A DNA stretch of 46,094 nt, taken from contig JAWWAC010000021.1 in NCBI GenBank assembly GCA_033721915.1, positions 1-46,094 of the forward strand. Reading direction: 5' to 3'. This document shows, one piece after another, positions 35,459 through 43,311 of the stretch. Each line of letters opens with the position of its first letter. Position 1 is the first letter of the stretch. A program made the translations under genes and the position numbers. Source of the DNA: REBR01 sp033721915 (GTDB lineage: Bacteria; Pseudomonadota; Gammaproteobacteria; Pseudomonadales; Oleiphilaceae). Under the pieces are notes generated by a model. The model saw nothing but the letters and a program-made list of their open reading frames with translations. It was not told the origin of the DNA and searched no databases.

Positions 35459-36037
35459 ATGAGCCGCCCTCCGGCCTCACGCCCAACGCCCCGGCTGCAG
35501 CAGCGGGGCTTTACCCTCATAGAGCTGATGGTGGTGCTGATTGTGATCGGTCTGCTGGTGTCTCTGGTGGGGCTGAACATGGGCGGTGGCGGCGAGCGGC
35601 GCCAGCTGGAAGAGAACACCCGGGAGCTGTACCTGAAGATGCAGGCCGCCTCGGAGGAGGCGGTCATCAGCAACCGGGAAATCGGCCTTCTGCTGGAGGA
35701 GGACAGCTACCGCTTTATCAATTACAACCTCGAGGAGCAGGTCTGGGAGCCCCGTCAGGATCGGCGCCTTCCGCCCTCCGCTGTGCCGGAATGGATGAAC
35801 CTGGACCTGCAGACGGAAGGGCAGGAAGAGGCACTGACCACCCGCGGTGGCAACAATGGCGATGAGGAAGAGGCGCTGGTCCCCTCCATTGTGTTCTTCT
35901 CCAGTGGAGAAGTGACCCCCTTCGATCTGGAGCTGCGCCTGAAAGACCGGGAGGACAGCGTTCACTACCTGACCAGTGACGGCATCAATCCCATTCAGTG
36001 GTCCCGCCCCGGCGATGAAGACAGGCCGGGGGCCTAG
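35459..36037 (+). CDS. gspH: Type II secretion minor pseudopilin GspH
   Basis: A 192-residue minor pseudopilin. The type IV leader is unusually long (about 18 residues, Pro/Arg-rich), then QQRG^FTLIELMVVLIVIGLLVSLVG with Glu5. A beta-rich C-terminal domain includes RQLEENTRELYLKMQAASEEAV and SREIGLL-like strands, plus an acidic, disordered-looking insert (EGQEEALTTRGGNNGDEEEA). GspH sits in the pseudopilus, probably near the tip complex GspI-J-K. It lies 2 bp before gspI. Confidence 0.9.
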   Translation: MSRPPASRPTPRLQQRGFTLIELMVVLIVIGLLVSLVGLNMGGGGERRQLEENTRELYLKMQAASEEAVISNREIGLLLEEDSYRFINYNLEEQVWEPRQDRRLPPSAVPEWMNLDLQTEGQEEALTTRGGNNGDEEEALVPSIVFFSSGEVTPFDLELRLKDREDSVHYLTSDGINPIQWSRPGDEDRPGA

Positions 36038-36039
36038 CC

Positions 36040-36426
36040 ATGCACAAGCCCACCCGTCGCCACAGCCGTGGCTTTACGCTGATGGAAGTGATGATTGCCC
36101 TGATGATCTTCGGCATGCTGGCCCTGACCATCCAGCAGGTCTCCAGTGGCTACATGGGCAGCTATCAGCGCCTTGAGGGGCAGACCATGGCGGTCTGGAT
36201 CGCCCAGAACCGTCTGGCGGAGATGCGTCTGGCGGAGGACATGCCCGGCACAGGCGAGAGCGACGAAGAGCTGCGTTTTGGTCCCCATGAGTGGGAGCTG
36301 GGCATCAATGTCACGGATACGGAAGACCCGACAATACGCCGCGTTGAAATCACCGTGAGCCGGATCAATGAAGTCTTCGGCCGTCAGCGCCAGCGTGTGG
36401 TTACCGGCTTCCTGGGGGCCAACTGA
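36040..36426 (+). CDS. gspI: Type II secretion minor pseudopilin GspI
   Basis: A 128-residue minor pseudopilin. HSRG^FTLMEVMIALMIFGMLALTIQQV is the cleavage site and N-terminal helix with Glu5; the following WIAQNRLAEMRL and VTDTEDPTIRRVEITVS are typical of GspI. It nucleates the pseudopilus tip with GspJ and GspK. The last base of its stop codon is the first base of the gspJ ATG. Confidence 0.93.
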   Translation: MHKPTRRHSRGFTLMEVMIALMIFGMLALTIQQVSSGYMGSYQRLEGQTMAVWIAQNRLAEMRLAEDMPGTGESDEELRFGPHEWELGINVTDTEDPTIRRVEITVSRINEVFGRQRQRVVTGFLGAN

Positions 36427-37220
36427 TGGCCTTTGCCGCAACACCCCGGGCACGCCGCCGGTGTCCCTCCGGGCACGCACCAGAACAGCAGGGCGGCTTC
36501 ACCCTGCTGGAGATCCTGGTTGCGGTACTGATCACCGGCATGCTCGGCCTTGGGATCTGGCAGGTGATGAACGGCCTGATCGCCTCCCGGGAGTCCGTGG
36601 ACCGGGTCTCCGGGCAGTTCAAGGATGTCCACCGCAGCGTCATGCTGCTGGAGCGGGATCTGTTTCAGGCCGTGGACAGGGCGGTACGAGACAGCTTTGG
36701 CGACCCCCGCCCCGCCATGAGCAGCCGTGAGCGGGACGCCGGTCTGACACTGACCCGACAGGGCTGGCGCAACCCGCTGGGCCAGCGACGCAGCGAGTTG
36801 CAGCGGGTGGCCTGGCAGTATGACGAGCTGGAGAAGACGCTGATGCGCCGCTACTGGACGGTCCTGGACCGGGCACAGGGTAGCGAGCCCCGTGAGCAGT
36901 TGCTGCTGGAGAATGTGCTGTCCATGGAAGTCCGATTTCTCAATCACAGCAACGAATGGGTGGAGGACTGGCCCCAGAACACACCGGATGCGTCCTCCCA
37001 GGATATTGACCCCACCACCGGTGAAGCCCGTGACAAGCCCGCCGTGACGCCCTCTGGTGGCCTGCCAAAGGCCGTCGAGGTGAGCTTTGAGCACGAGCGA
37101 TTCGGCCTGATTACCCGACTGATCGACCTGGGTGGCTTCAGCACCGAACGGATCCGGCAGAATGAGCGGGAGCGGGAACAGCAACGGCAGCAGAACCAGC
37201 AGGAGGGGCAGCAGCCATGA
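36426..37220 (+). CDS. gspJ: Type II secretion minor pseudopilin GspJ
   Basis: A 264-residue minor pseudopilin. The leader is long (about 24 residues, Arg/Pro-rich), then EQQGG^FTLLEILVAVLITGMLGLGIWQV. RSVMLLERDLFQAVDRAVRDSFG and LQRVAWQYDELEKTLMRRYWTVLDRA are GspJ hallmarks. The C-terminus is a Gln/Arg/Glu-rich tail of about 25 residues that extends past the folded domain. It overlaps gspI by 1 bp and gspK by 4 bp. Confidence 0.93.
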   Translation: MAFAATPRARRRCPSGHAPEQQGGFTLLEILVAVLITGMLGLGIWQVMNGLIASRESVDRVSGQFKDVHRSVMLLERDLFQAVDRAVRDSFGDPRPAMSSRERDAGLTLTRQGWRNPLGQRRSELQRVAWQYDELEKTLMRRYWTVLDRAQGSEPREQLLLENVLSMEVRFLNHSNEWVEDWPQNTPDASSQDIDPTTGEARDKPAVTPSGGLPKAVEVSFEHERFGLITRLIDLGGFSTERIRQNEREREQQRQQNQQEGQQP

Positions 37221-38209
37221 GAGCCTCCCCCCGCCAGCAATCCGGTGTGGCCCTGATGATGGTGTTGCTGGCCTTTGCACTGGCCGGCATTTTCACCACC
37301 GGCATGATGTCCAGGCAGTCATTGATGATCCAGGGCACAGGCAATTACCTGACCCAGTCGGAGGCACAGAGCCTGGCACTGGGTGCGGAGGCCTTTGCCC
37401 GCCAGATTCTGTGGCGTGACTGGCAAGGCGACAGGGAAAGCGACGCCTTCGTGGACGACGGCAATGAGACCTGGGCGGCCAACTCGGTGGCACTGCCAGT
37501 GGAACGTGGCGCCATTGAGGCCCAGATCAACGACCTGCAGGGGCGGCTGAACCTGAACGATCTGGTGGATTCCCAGGGGCAGGTCAACCCGGTGATGGCG
37601 GGGCGTTTCGGCCGCCTTCTGGAGGCGCTGGATGTGCGCTCTGTCACGGTTGAAGCAATGATAGACTGGATTGATCCCGATAACGACCCAACAGGCCCGG
37701 GAGGATCGGAAGACGGGGATTATCTGTTATATGATCCACCTTACAGGGCCGCTGACCGTCCCATGACAGATCTGTCGGAGCTGCGCCTGATTGATGGCAT
37801 GAGCCGGGAGGATTACCAGAGGCTGTTGCCCCATGTGGCCGTCCTGCCCATGGCGGGGCAGCCACTGAATGTGAACATGATGACGGTGCCGGTGATCCAG
37901 TCACTGCACGAGGACATCACCACCGCCGCGGCGGAATCCGTGGCGGAGGCCCGCGCCGAGGCACGTTTTGAAACCGTGGGGGATTTTCTGGCGCGGGAGG
38001 AATTTGCCGGCATGGGGCTGGACGAGGAGGGGCTCACGGTGCGCAGCTTCTTTTTCCAGTCCGCCAGCCGTGTCACCGTGGCGGACAATGTGTACCGTCT
38101 GGTCAGTACACTGCACCGCGACCCTGAGGGAGAACTGTCGGTGATTGCCCGGGATGCCGGGCAAACGGGCATTATCACTAAGGAACGGGTGTCTGTACCG
38201 GAAGGCTGA
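37217..38209 (+). CDS. gspK: Type II secretion minor pseudopilin GspK
   Basis: A 330-residue tip pseudopilin. The cleavage site is RQQSG^VALMMVLLAFALAGIFTTGMM; as in other GspK proteins the usual Glu5 is absent, which fits its tip position. The body has the GspK pattern of EAQINDLQGRLNLNDLVD, MIDWIDPDNDP (calcium-binding-like) and LSELRLIDGMSREDYQRLLPHVAVLP, followed by PLNVNMMTVPVIQSL. It overlaps gspJ by 4 bp. A 68-bp spacer to gspL, larger than others in the operon, contains short repeats. Confidence 0.94.
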   Translation: MRASPRQQSGVALMMVLLAFALAGIFTTGMMSRQSLMIQGTGNYLTQSEAQSLALGAEAFARQILWRDWQGDRESDAFVDDGNETWAANSVALPVERGAIEAQINDLQGRLNLNDLVDSQGQVNPVMAGRFGRLLEALDVRSVTVEAMIDWIDPDNDPTGPGGSEDGDYLLYDPPYRAADRPMTDLSELRLIDGMSREDYQRLLPHVAVLPMAGQPLNVNMMTVPVIQSLHEDITTAAAESVAEARAEARFETVGDFLAREEFAGMGLDEEGLTVRSFFFQSASRVTVADNVYRLVSTLHRDPEGELSVIARDAGQTGIITKERVSVPEG

Positions 38210-38273
38210 ACCGACACTGAAACACCAGGCTGAACTGGAATTGATAACGCCGCAAGGCTGAACAGGAACGGGT
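38181..38273. repeat. Imperfect short repeats across the gspK-gspL junction
   Basis: AGGCTGAAC occurs at 38203-38211, 38227-38235 and 38255-38263, and AGGAACGGGT at 38181-38190 and 38264-38273. The last copy carries the Shine-Dalgarno of gspL. The pattern suggests local duplication of an initiation region, now diverged. Confidence 0.6.
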
Positions 38274-38277
38274 AATC

Positions 38278-39573
38278 ATGTCCTATCTTCTTTATCTGCG
38301 ACCCCATCCGGATGCCGTGGACGCGCCGTCGCAAAGCCCCCGGTTTGACTGGGTGCTGCTGGACGCCGCCGGCGACACACTGGCCGAAGGGGCGGACGAG
38401 CCCCGGGAGGCGGTGGAGAACGCACTGTCCGCCAACCGCATCGACCAACCCCGGGTGGCGGGCCTGATCCCCGCCTACGAGGTCAGCCACTGCAGCGCCC
38501 GTATTCCCGCCCGCCAGAGCCGTTTCATACAGCAGGCACTGCCGTTCGCGGTGGAAGAGCAGGTGGCGCAGGACATCGAGGACATGCACCTGGCGGTGGG
38601 CCGTCGCAGCGGCGACCTGTGGCAGGTGGCGGCCATCGACCGCCATCGCATGGCCGCCTATCAGGCCCTGTTCAACAGCTGGGAGTATCCCCTGGAGGGG
38701 ATCTACGCCGATGCCATGATGCTGCCCACACAGCGGTCACGCTGGTCCGCACTGGTCAGTGAAGGGCATGTGCTGGTGGCCGGCAGCGAGGGAGAGTGGT
38801 TTGATGTGCCCGTGGAAGGGCTGAGTGTCTTTATCGACTCACTGGTGAAAGACTCGGACCCGGACAATCCGCCGGTGGTACGACTCTACCTCTCACCACA
38901 GGAGGCGGAAGAGCGCCAGGTGGAGCTGGCCGCTCTGGGGCAGAACCCCGAGATCGATCTGCAGTCGGTGACACTGGATATCGGTGATCTGTCCTTTCTG
39001 GCCAGGACCCACCACCAGCACCCGAAACAGCCACTCAACCTCTGTCAGGGTGAATTCTCACTGCGGGATCACGGTGACTCACCGCTGCGCCGCTGGCGGG
39101 CCGTGGCGGTGGTGGCGGCCATTGGCCTGGTGCTGCAGCTGGGGCTGATGGCCGCCGACGGCTATTACCACTATCAGCGTGCCGATGCCTTCGAGGAGAG
39201 GGCCGTGGCACTGTACCAGGACATCTTCCCCAGCGACAGCCGTGTCCATGCCGGTAACCTCAAGGCCAACCTGCAAGGGCGCCTGAGGGCGGCGGACCGG
39301 GGTGGCAGCCAGGCGGATTACCTGGATCTGCTGCGCCAGGCGGGCTACCAGTACCAGCAGCTGGAGAACCCGGACCAGGTGCGTTTCGATAGCATCAATT
39401 TCAGCCGCCAGCGGGGTGAACTGGTCATGGAGCTGCGGGGCGACAGTTTCTCGCGCCTGGACAGCCTGCGCAGCGGCCTGAACGAAGCCGGACTGCAGGC
39501 CCGGATCGGCTCCGTGGTCAATGAAGACGACCATACCCGGGGTCGTATCACCGTTTCCCAAGGAGGCAGCTGA
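38278..39573 (+). CDS. gspL: Type II secretion protein GspL
   Basis: A 431-residue bitopic inner-membrane protein. The cytoplasmic actin-like domain (about 1-255) begins MSYLLYLRPHP and includes FIQQALPFAVEEQVAQDIEDMHLAVG, the GspL signature that binds GspE. A single membrane helix follows RRWRAVAVVAAIGLVLQLGLM (about 268-287), then a periplasmic ferredoxin-like domain ending near the C-terminus. It recruits GspE to the membrane and pairs with GspM. Its stop shares a base with the gspM ATG. Confidence 0.92.
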   Translation: MSYLLYLRPHPDAVDAPSQSPRFDWVLLDAAGDTLAEGADEPREAVENALSANRIDQPRVAGLIPAYEVSHCSARIPARQSRFIQQALPFAVEEQVAQDIEDMHLAVGRRSGDLWQVAAIDRHRMAAYQALFNSWEYPLEGIYADAMMLPTQRSRWSALVSEGHVLVAGSEGEWFDVPVEGLSVFIDSLVKDSDPDNPPVVRLYLSPQEAEERQVELAALGQNPEIDLQSVTLDIGDLSFLARTHHQHPKQPLNLCQGEFSLRDHGDSPLRRWRAVAVVAAIGLVLQLGLMAADGYYHYQRADAFEERAVALYQDIFPSDSRVHAGNLKANLQGRLRAADRGGSQADYLDLLRQAGYQYQQLENPDQVRFDSINFSRQRGELVMELRGDSFSRLDSLRSGLNEAGLQARIGSVVNEDDHTRGRITVSQGGS

Positions 39574-40109
39574 TGGCGTTTCGTGACCGTCTGGATCCCC
39601 TGTTAAAGCACCCGCAGCTGGAAAAGCTGCACCGCCGTTATGACCAGCTGCCACAGCGTGACCGGCGTGCCTTGCAGTTGCTGGTGGTGGCCGTGGCCGT
39701 GGTGCTCCTGTACGCCCTGTTGTGGAAGCCCGTCAGCGACTACCGGGCCGATGCCCACAGTGCGGCCGAATCCGCCGAGCAACTGCTGGGCTATGTGCAG
39801 AGCCAGGAAGTGCGCGCCCGTGATGCGGCCGCTTCGGTACAGAGAGGGCAGACCCAGCAGCTCAAGCCCGGGTCGGATTTCCTGACCACTGTGACCAGTT
39901 CCGCCCAGAAATCCGGCCTGTCACTGTCGCGGTTTGAGCCCAGCGGCGATGACGGCATGCGCATCCGTCTCGAGCAGGTGCCTTTCAACGAGTTGTCACA
40001 GTGGCTGGAGCATCTCGGTACTGAATACGGCATCAAGGTGGATCAGGCCTCCATTGAGCGCAGCGGTGAGCCCGGGCGGGTCAATGCCCGCATGGTGCTG
40101 TCACTGTGA
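39573..40109 (+). CDS. gspM: Type II secretion protein GspM
   Basis: A 178-residue bitopic protein. A short basic cytoplasmic start leads to LQLLVVAVAVVLLYALLWKPVSDYRAD (membrane helix about 38-55), a coiled linker and a small periplasmic ferredoxin-like domain (SGLSLSRFEPSGDDGMRIRLEQVPFNELSQWL split region, about 110-178). It stabilises GspL. It is the last gene of the run: no gspN or gspO follows. The 346 bp downstream contain inverted repeats and a weak terminator but no gene. Confidence 0.88.
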   Translation: MAFRDRLDPLLKHPQLEKLHRRYDQLPQRDRRALQLLVVAVAVVLLYALLWKPVSDYRADAHSAAESAEQLLGYVQSQEVRARDAAASVQRGQTQQLKPGSDFLTTVTSSAQKSGLSLSRFEPSGDDGMRIRLEQVPFNELSQWLEHLGTEYGIKVDQASIERSGEPGRVNARMVLSL

Positions 40110-40149
40110 GCCGGCTTCTGTCACCGGCTGGGTGAAGCCTGTCGCCCCC

Positions 40150-40208
40150 GGAAAACCGCGTACAGAGTCCTGCTGCCCCGGGCGGCCGTGACTGTGTCGC
40201 GGTTTTCC
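40150..40208. repeat. 11-bp perfect inverted repeat with 37-nt loop, downstream of gspM
   Basis: GGAAAACCGCG (40150-40160) and its exact complement CGCGGTTTTCC (40198-40208) flank a GC-rich 37-nt segment. A smaller AGCCGG/CCGGCT pair overlaps the gspM stop (40109-40114, 40124-40129). These could fold the 3' end of the gsp mRNA. There is no U-run after the larger stem. Confidence 0.6.
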
Positions 40209-40319
40209 CCGTTCTGCCACGTCACTTATGCGTCTGACCGGGTTCCGTCATGCCATTTCCCGCTTTGCCGGCTGGACTTGCCGGCACTGGCCCGGCACTG
40301 TTGCCTGGACACTGCAGGG

Positions 40320-40337
40320 AAACCACAGTGGTTTTTT
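40320..40337 (+). terminator. Weak rho-independent terminator candidate after the gsp operon
   Basis: AAACCA (40320-40325) pairs with TGGTTT (40329-40334) around a CAG loop, and T residues continue to 40337. The stem is short and A/T-rich, so efficiency is doubtful, but it is the only such element in the 346-bp spacer before the glutathione reductase gene. Confidence 0.4.
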
Positions 40338-40455
40338 CAGGGCGGCTGTTCGTACGTAACAAAAACGCGTCCCTGTCGTCTCCAGTGCCTGTTCGTTATC
40401 ACTGAGCGTTCAGTCACCGATGGCACCATCTTGCATTCATCCATCAGGAGGTCTC

Positions 40456-41820
40456 GTGTCCGACTCTTTCCAGTATGACCTGATTGTTATTGGCGCCGGC
40501 TCCGGCGGCGTGCGCCTGGCCCGTACCGCCGCCGCCCGTGGCGCCCGTGTGGCCATTGTCGAGTCCCGCTATCTGGGGGGCACCTGTGTCAACGTGGGCT
40601 GTGTTCCGAAAAAGCTCTTTGTCTACGCCTCCCATGTACTGGAAGAGGCGGAGGACGCCGCCGGTTACGGTTTCAGCATCCCCCGGGAGTCCGTGGGCTT
40701 TGACTGGCCCACTCTGGTGGCCAACAAGAACCGGGAAATCGAGCGCCTCAACGGCATCTATGAGCGTCTGCTGGACAACGCCGGTGTCACACTGATCAAC
40801 GGCACCGCCCTGGTCACAGGGCCACAGGAAGTCACGGTGGGGGAGACCCGCTACAGCACCGAACGCATCGCCGTGGCCGTGGGCGGCTGGCCCTTCATTC
40901 CGGATATTCCGGGCCGTGAGCACATGGTGAGTTCCAATGAGATGTTTTTCCTGGAGCAGCTGCCGGAAAAGGCCGTGGTCTGGGGGGGCGGATACATTGC
41001 CGTGGAGTTCGCCGGCATCCTGGCGGGGCTGGGTGTGGATGTACGACTGGTGTACCGGGGCGAGCTGTTTCTGCGGGGCTTTGACCGGGATGTGCGGGAA
41101 TTTGTCGCACAGGAGATGGGCAAGAAGGGCATTCATCTGGATTTCGGCAACAATATCCAGTCCGTGTCCGCCTCCGGTGACCGCTATGAGGTGACACTGG
41201 ACAGCGGTGAGCGCTTTGAAACCGGGCTGGTGATGGCGGCCACGGGGCGCAAGCCACTGGTGAAGGGACTGGGGCTGGAAGCGCTGGATCTGGCTCTGAA
41301 CAGGGACGGCTCCATCAAGGTCAATGAGCAGTTCCAGAGCTCGGTGCCGTCCATCTACGCACTGGGGGATGTCATCGGTACACCCCAGCTGACCCCCGTG
41401 GCCATTGCTCAGGCCATGGTGCTGTCACGGAATCTCTACGGTGATGGCCAGGGTCGCATGGATTACGACTGCATCCCCACCGCCGTGTTCTGCCAGCCCA
41501 GCATCGGCACCGTGGGGCTGACGGAAGAGGCGGCCCGTGAGAAATACGGGGCGCTGCGAATCTATCGCACGGACTTCAAGCCCATGAAGCACACCCTGTC
41601 GGGGCGGGATGAAAGAACCCTGATGAAGCTGGTGGTGGACGACGCCAGTGACCGGGTGGTGGGTGCCCATATGGTGGGCCCCGAGGCCGGTGAGATGATG
41701 CAGGGGATTGCCGTGGCCATGAAGGCCGGCGCCACCAAGGCGGACTTCGATGGCACCGTGGGGATTCACCCCACCTCGGCGGAGGAGTTTGTCACCATGC
41801 GGGAAGTCAGCTCCCGCTAA
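40456..41820 (+). CDS. gor: Glutathione-disulfide reductase
   Basis: A 454-residue flavoprotein disulfide reductase. FAD binding is FDLIVIGAGSGGVR-like (YDLIVIGAGSGGVRLA); the redox-active pair is Cys44/Cys49 in GGTCVNVGCVPKK; the NAD(P) site is VWGGGYIAVEFAGILAGLG, with Arg in VYRGELFLRGFDRDV consistent with NADPH; the second FAD motif is SIYALGDVIG; and the C-terminal catalytic His-Glu is in GIHPTSAEEF. These together fit Gor rather than mercuric or lipoamide enzymes. The GTG at 40456 follows AGGAGG closely (4 bases); an in-frame ATG 36 bp upstream would add residues outside the family. It keeps cytosolic glutathione reduced. Confidence 0.93.
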   Translation: MSDSFQYDLIVIGAGSGGVRLARTAAARGARVAIVESRYLGGTCVNVGCVPKKLFVYASHVLEEAEDAAGYGFSIPRESVGFDWPTLVANKNREIERLNGIYERLLDNAGVTLINGTALVTGPQEVTVGETRYSTERIAVAVGGWPFIPDIPGREHMVSSNEMFFLEQLPEKAVVWGGGYIAVEFAGILAGLGVDVRLVYRGELFLRGFDRDVREFVAQEMGKKGIHLDFGNNIQSVSASGDRYEVTLDSGERFETGLVMAATGRKPLVKGLGLEALDLALNRDGSIKVNEQFQSSVPSIYALGDVIGTPQLTPVAIAQAMVLSRNLYGDGQGRMDYDCIPTAVFCQPSIGTVGLTEEAAREKYGALRIYRTDFKPMKHTLSGRDERTLMKLVVDDASDRVVGAHMVGPEAGEMMQGIAVAMKAGATKADFDGTVGIHPTSAEEFVTMREVSSR

Positions 41821-41834
41821 TGTGTCGTGACAGG

Positions 41835-41853
41835 GAGCGGCCAGGATCAGGCC
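41835..41853. other. Small hairpin between convergent gor and FadL-like genes
   Basis: GCGGCC (41835-41840) and GGCCGC (41848-41853) form a 6-bp GC stem with a 7-nt loop in the 54-bp spacer between two convergent stops. No U-run follows on the plus strand, so termination, if any, would be weak or factor-assisted. Confidence 0.4.
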
Positions 41854-41874
41854 GCCCCGGGCATGACGGATGGC

Positions 41875-43212
41875 TTAAAAATGCATGGTGATGGAGCCGG
41901 TGAACACATGCACCTCACCATCGGCCGTGACGAATTCAATGCTTTCGTCACTGCTGCCCTCGTTATTGACCAGCTCAAAGTCCCTTTCGGTCAGACGCTG
42001 ATACTGATAGCCGATGCCCAGGGTCACCGGATGGGCAATCACCGGCAGACGACAGAAGCAGTACTGGGCACCCAGACCCACCACATAGCGGTCATTGTCC
42101 AGGTAGTTCACTTCCGGGTTGCGCGTGCTCTCCAGGGGTGACTCCTCATAGGCCAGTCCGCCCATCACGGTAAACAGCCGGGTAAATTCGTATTCCACAC
42201 CGAGGCGGGGAATCAGGATATCCCGGAACTGCACATTGCCATCGTCCTTGATGGTGTCGTTGCCGTTCAGCTCATTGGAAAGCTGCTCCCAGCGCTGGAA
42301 CTCGGCCGTGGCACCGATGCGCCAGCTGCCAAATCGGTACTCGGCACCGGCGGTGTAGGTCTCCGGCTGGTAGGAGTCGATGGTGTTGATGCGGATGGGA
42401 ATGGTGCCGGCGATGCCGTCCACATCCACGTCCGCATTCACACCGGTGCGTGTGTTGGACAGTGTGCGGTAGGCGGTGGCCAATGTCAGTCCGTCGTACC
42501 AGCACCCCTGATCGGGGCAGAAGGTCTCACCCATGTCCATGGTCAGTCCGGCAATCACACGGATAAAGGGCTTGGTGCCAACGGTCAGTTTTTCATCGGA
42601 GGTTTCACCGGCGGTGGTGGTGGTGGCCTCCAGGTTGGCATCCGCATGGAGTGTCACCCGGGTGGCCAGTCCCGCATCAATGCCCCGCCAGAGCCTGGTC
42701 CCCACGCCGGCACTGACAAACAGCGGCTGACGGCCGTACTCCAGAAACTGACCTTCCTCCGCCTTGCGGGATTCAAAGGCCAGCAGTTCCCGTCCGAATT
42801 TTTCCACACCCAGCATCAGGCCGAAGTTGATGGGGTGATCGTAGATGGTCAGGTCGCTCAGGTCGGTCTTGAGGCCCAGAACCACCTGCTGTGCCCGGTC
42901 ATCCTCCAGCACGGTGCCACTGCGCTGTGGCGCGTTCTGGTTGCCGCCGGTCTGGTTGACCCGCAGCTCCGGCTCGGCGTGGAGCAGTCCCGCCACCAGC
43001 TCGCCATTACGGCCCTGCACCAGGTTGGCCGGGTTGTAGTAGGTGGCGGAGAGGCGTCCATTGAACAGTGACAGCCCCTGGGCGGTTCCCACATCCGAAT
43101 AGAGCAGCCCATAGGTGGTGGCGATGCTGCCCATGCTGGCCTGGGCGGCGGCACCGGCGCCCATGGCGGCGGCGAAGACTAGGGTGTGTCCCATGCGTGG
43201 AATCAGCGACAT
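41875..43212 (-). CDS. FadL/OmpP1-like outer-membrane transport protein
   Basis: A 445-residue exported beta-barrel. A signal peptide (HTLVFAAAMGAGAAAQA, cleaved near residue 25) precedes SLFNGRLSATYYNPANLVQGRNGELVAG, whose YNPANL matches the N-terminal NPA hatch motif of the FadL family of hydrophobic-compound channels. Alternating hydrophobic strands run to the C-terminus, which ends in Phe (GSITMHF), as barrel proteins do. Two close Cys pairs (FCPDQGCW and QYCFCRL) may form loop disulfides. The start has GAGGT upstream. It is downstream of the large Ig-like gene by 99 bp. Function is probably uptake of a lipophilic substrate; an AupA-like alkane porin is a hypothesis. A TraF-like annotation is an alternative. 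Confidence 0.75.
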   Translation of the reverse strand: MSLIPRMGHTLVFAAAMGAGAAAQASMGSIATTYGLLYSDVGTAQGLSLFNGRLSATYYNPANLVQGRNGELVAGLLHAEPELRVNQTGGNQNAPQRSGTVLEDDRAQQVVLGLKTDLSDLTIYDHPINFGLMLGVEKFGRELLAFESRKAEEGQFLEYGRQPLFVSAGVGTRLWRGIDAGLATRVTLHADANLEATTTTAGETSDEKLTVGTKPFIRVIAGLTMDMGETFCPDQGCWYDGLTLATAYRTLSNTRTGVNADVDVDGIAGTIPIRINTIDSYQPETYTAGAEYRFGSWRIGATAEFQRWEQLSNELNGNDTIKDDGNVQFRDILIPRLGVEYEFTRLFTVMGGLAYEESPLESTRNPEVNYLDNDRYVVGLGAQYCFCRLPVIAHPVTLGIGYQYQRLTERDFELVNNEGSSDESIEFVTADGEVHVFTGSITMHF

Positions 43213-43239
43213 AATCTACCTCATTATGTTTGTTTTTTG

Positions 43240-43297
43240 TCAGGCCTGTTGGCCTGAGGTGTTCGGGTTGACAGGGCTCCGTCAGGAAGCCCTGTCA
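43240..43297. other. Two tandem hairpins between the Ig-like and FadL-like genes
   Basis: TGACAGGGCT (43269-43278) and its exact complement (43288-43297) form a 10-bp stem with a 9-nt loop; TCAGGCC (43240-43246) and GGCCTGA (43251-43257) form a 7-bp stem with a TGTT loop. In minus-strand RNA they lie in tandem, and an A-rich rather than U-rich stretch follows the second, so they are not ordinary terminators. They could adjust the ratio of the two proteins by mRNA stability or processing. Confidence 0.7.
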
Positions 43298-43311
43298 TCG
43301 GGATGGGTCTC

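Noticed and set aside
32293..37220. Type IV pilus rather than type II secretion genes
   Set aside because: GspC, GspL, GspM and the full set of minor pseudopilins GspH-I-J-K, plus the GspG calcium-loop region, identify type II secretion.
40398..40415. Imperfect palindrome TCACTGAGCGTTCAGTCA upstream of gor as an OxyR-type site
   Set aside because: Contains a mismatch and does not fit the OxyR ATAG-N7-CTAT pattern; could not be supported.
41875..43212. Conjugal transfer TraF annotation for the outer-membrane protein
   Set aside because: No other conjugation gene is nearby; the YNPANL motif, signal peptide, terminal Phe and barrel pattern fit FadL better. Kept only as an alternative.
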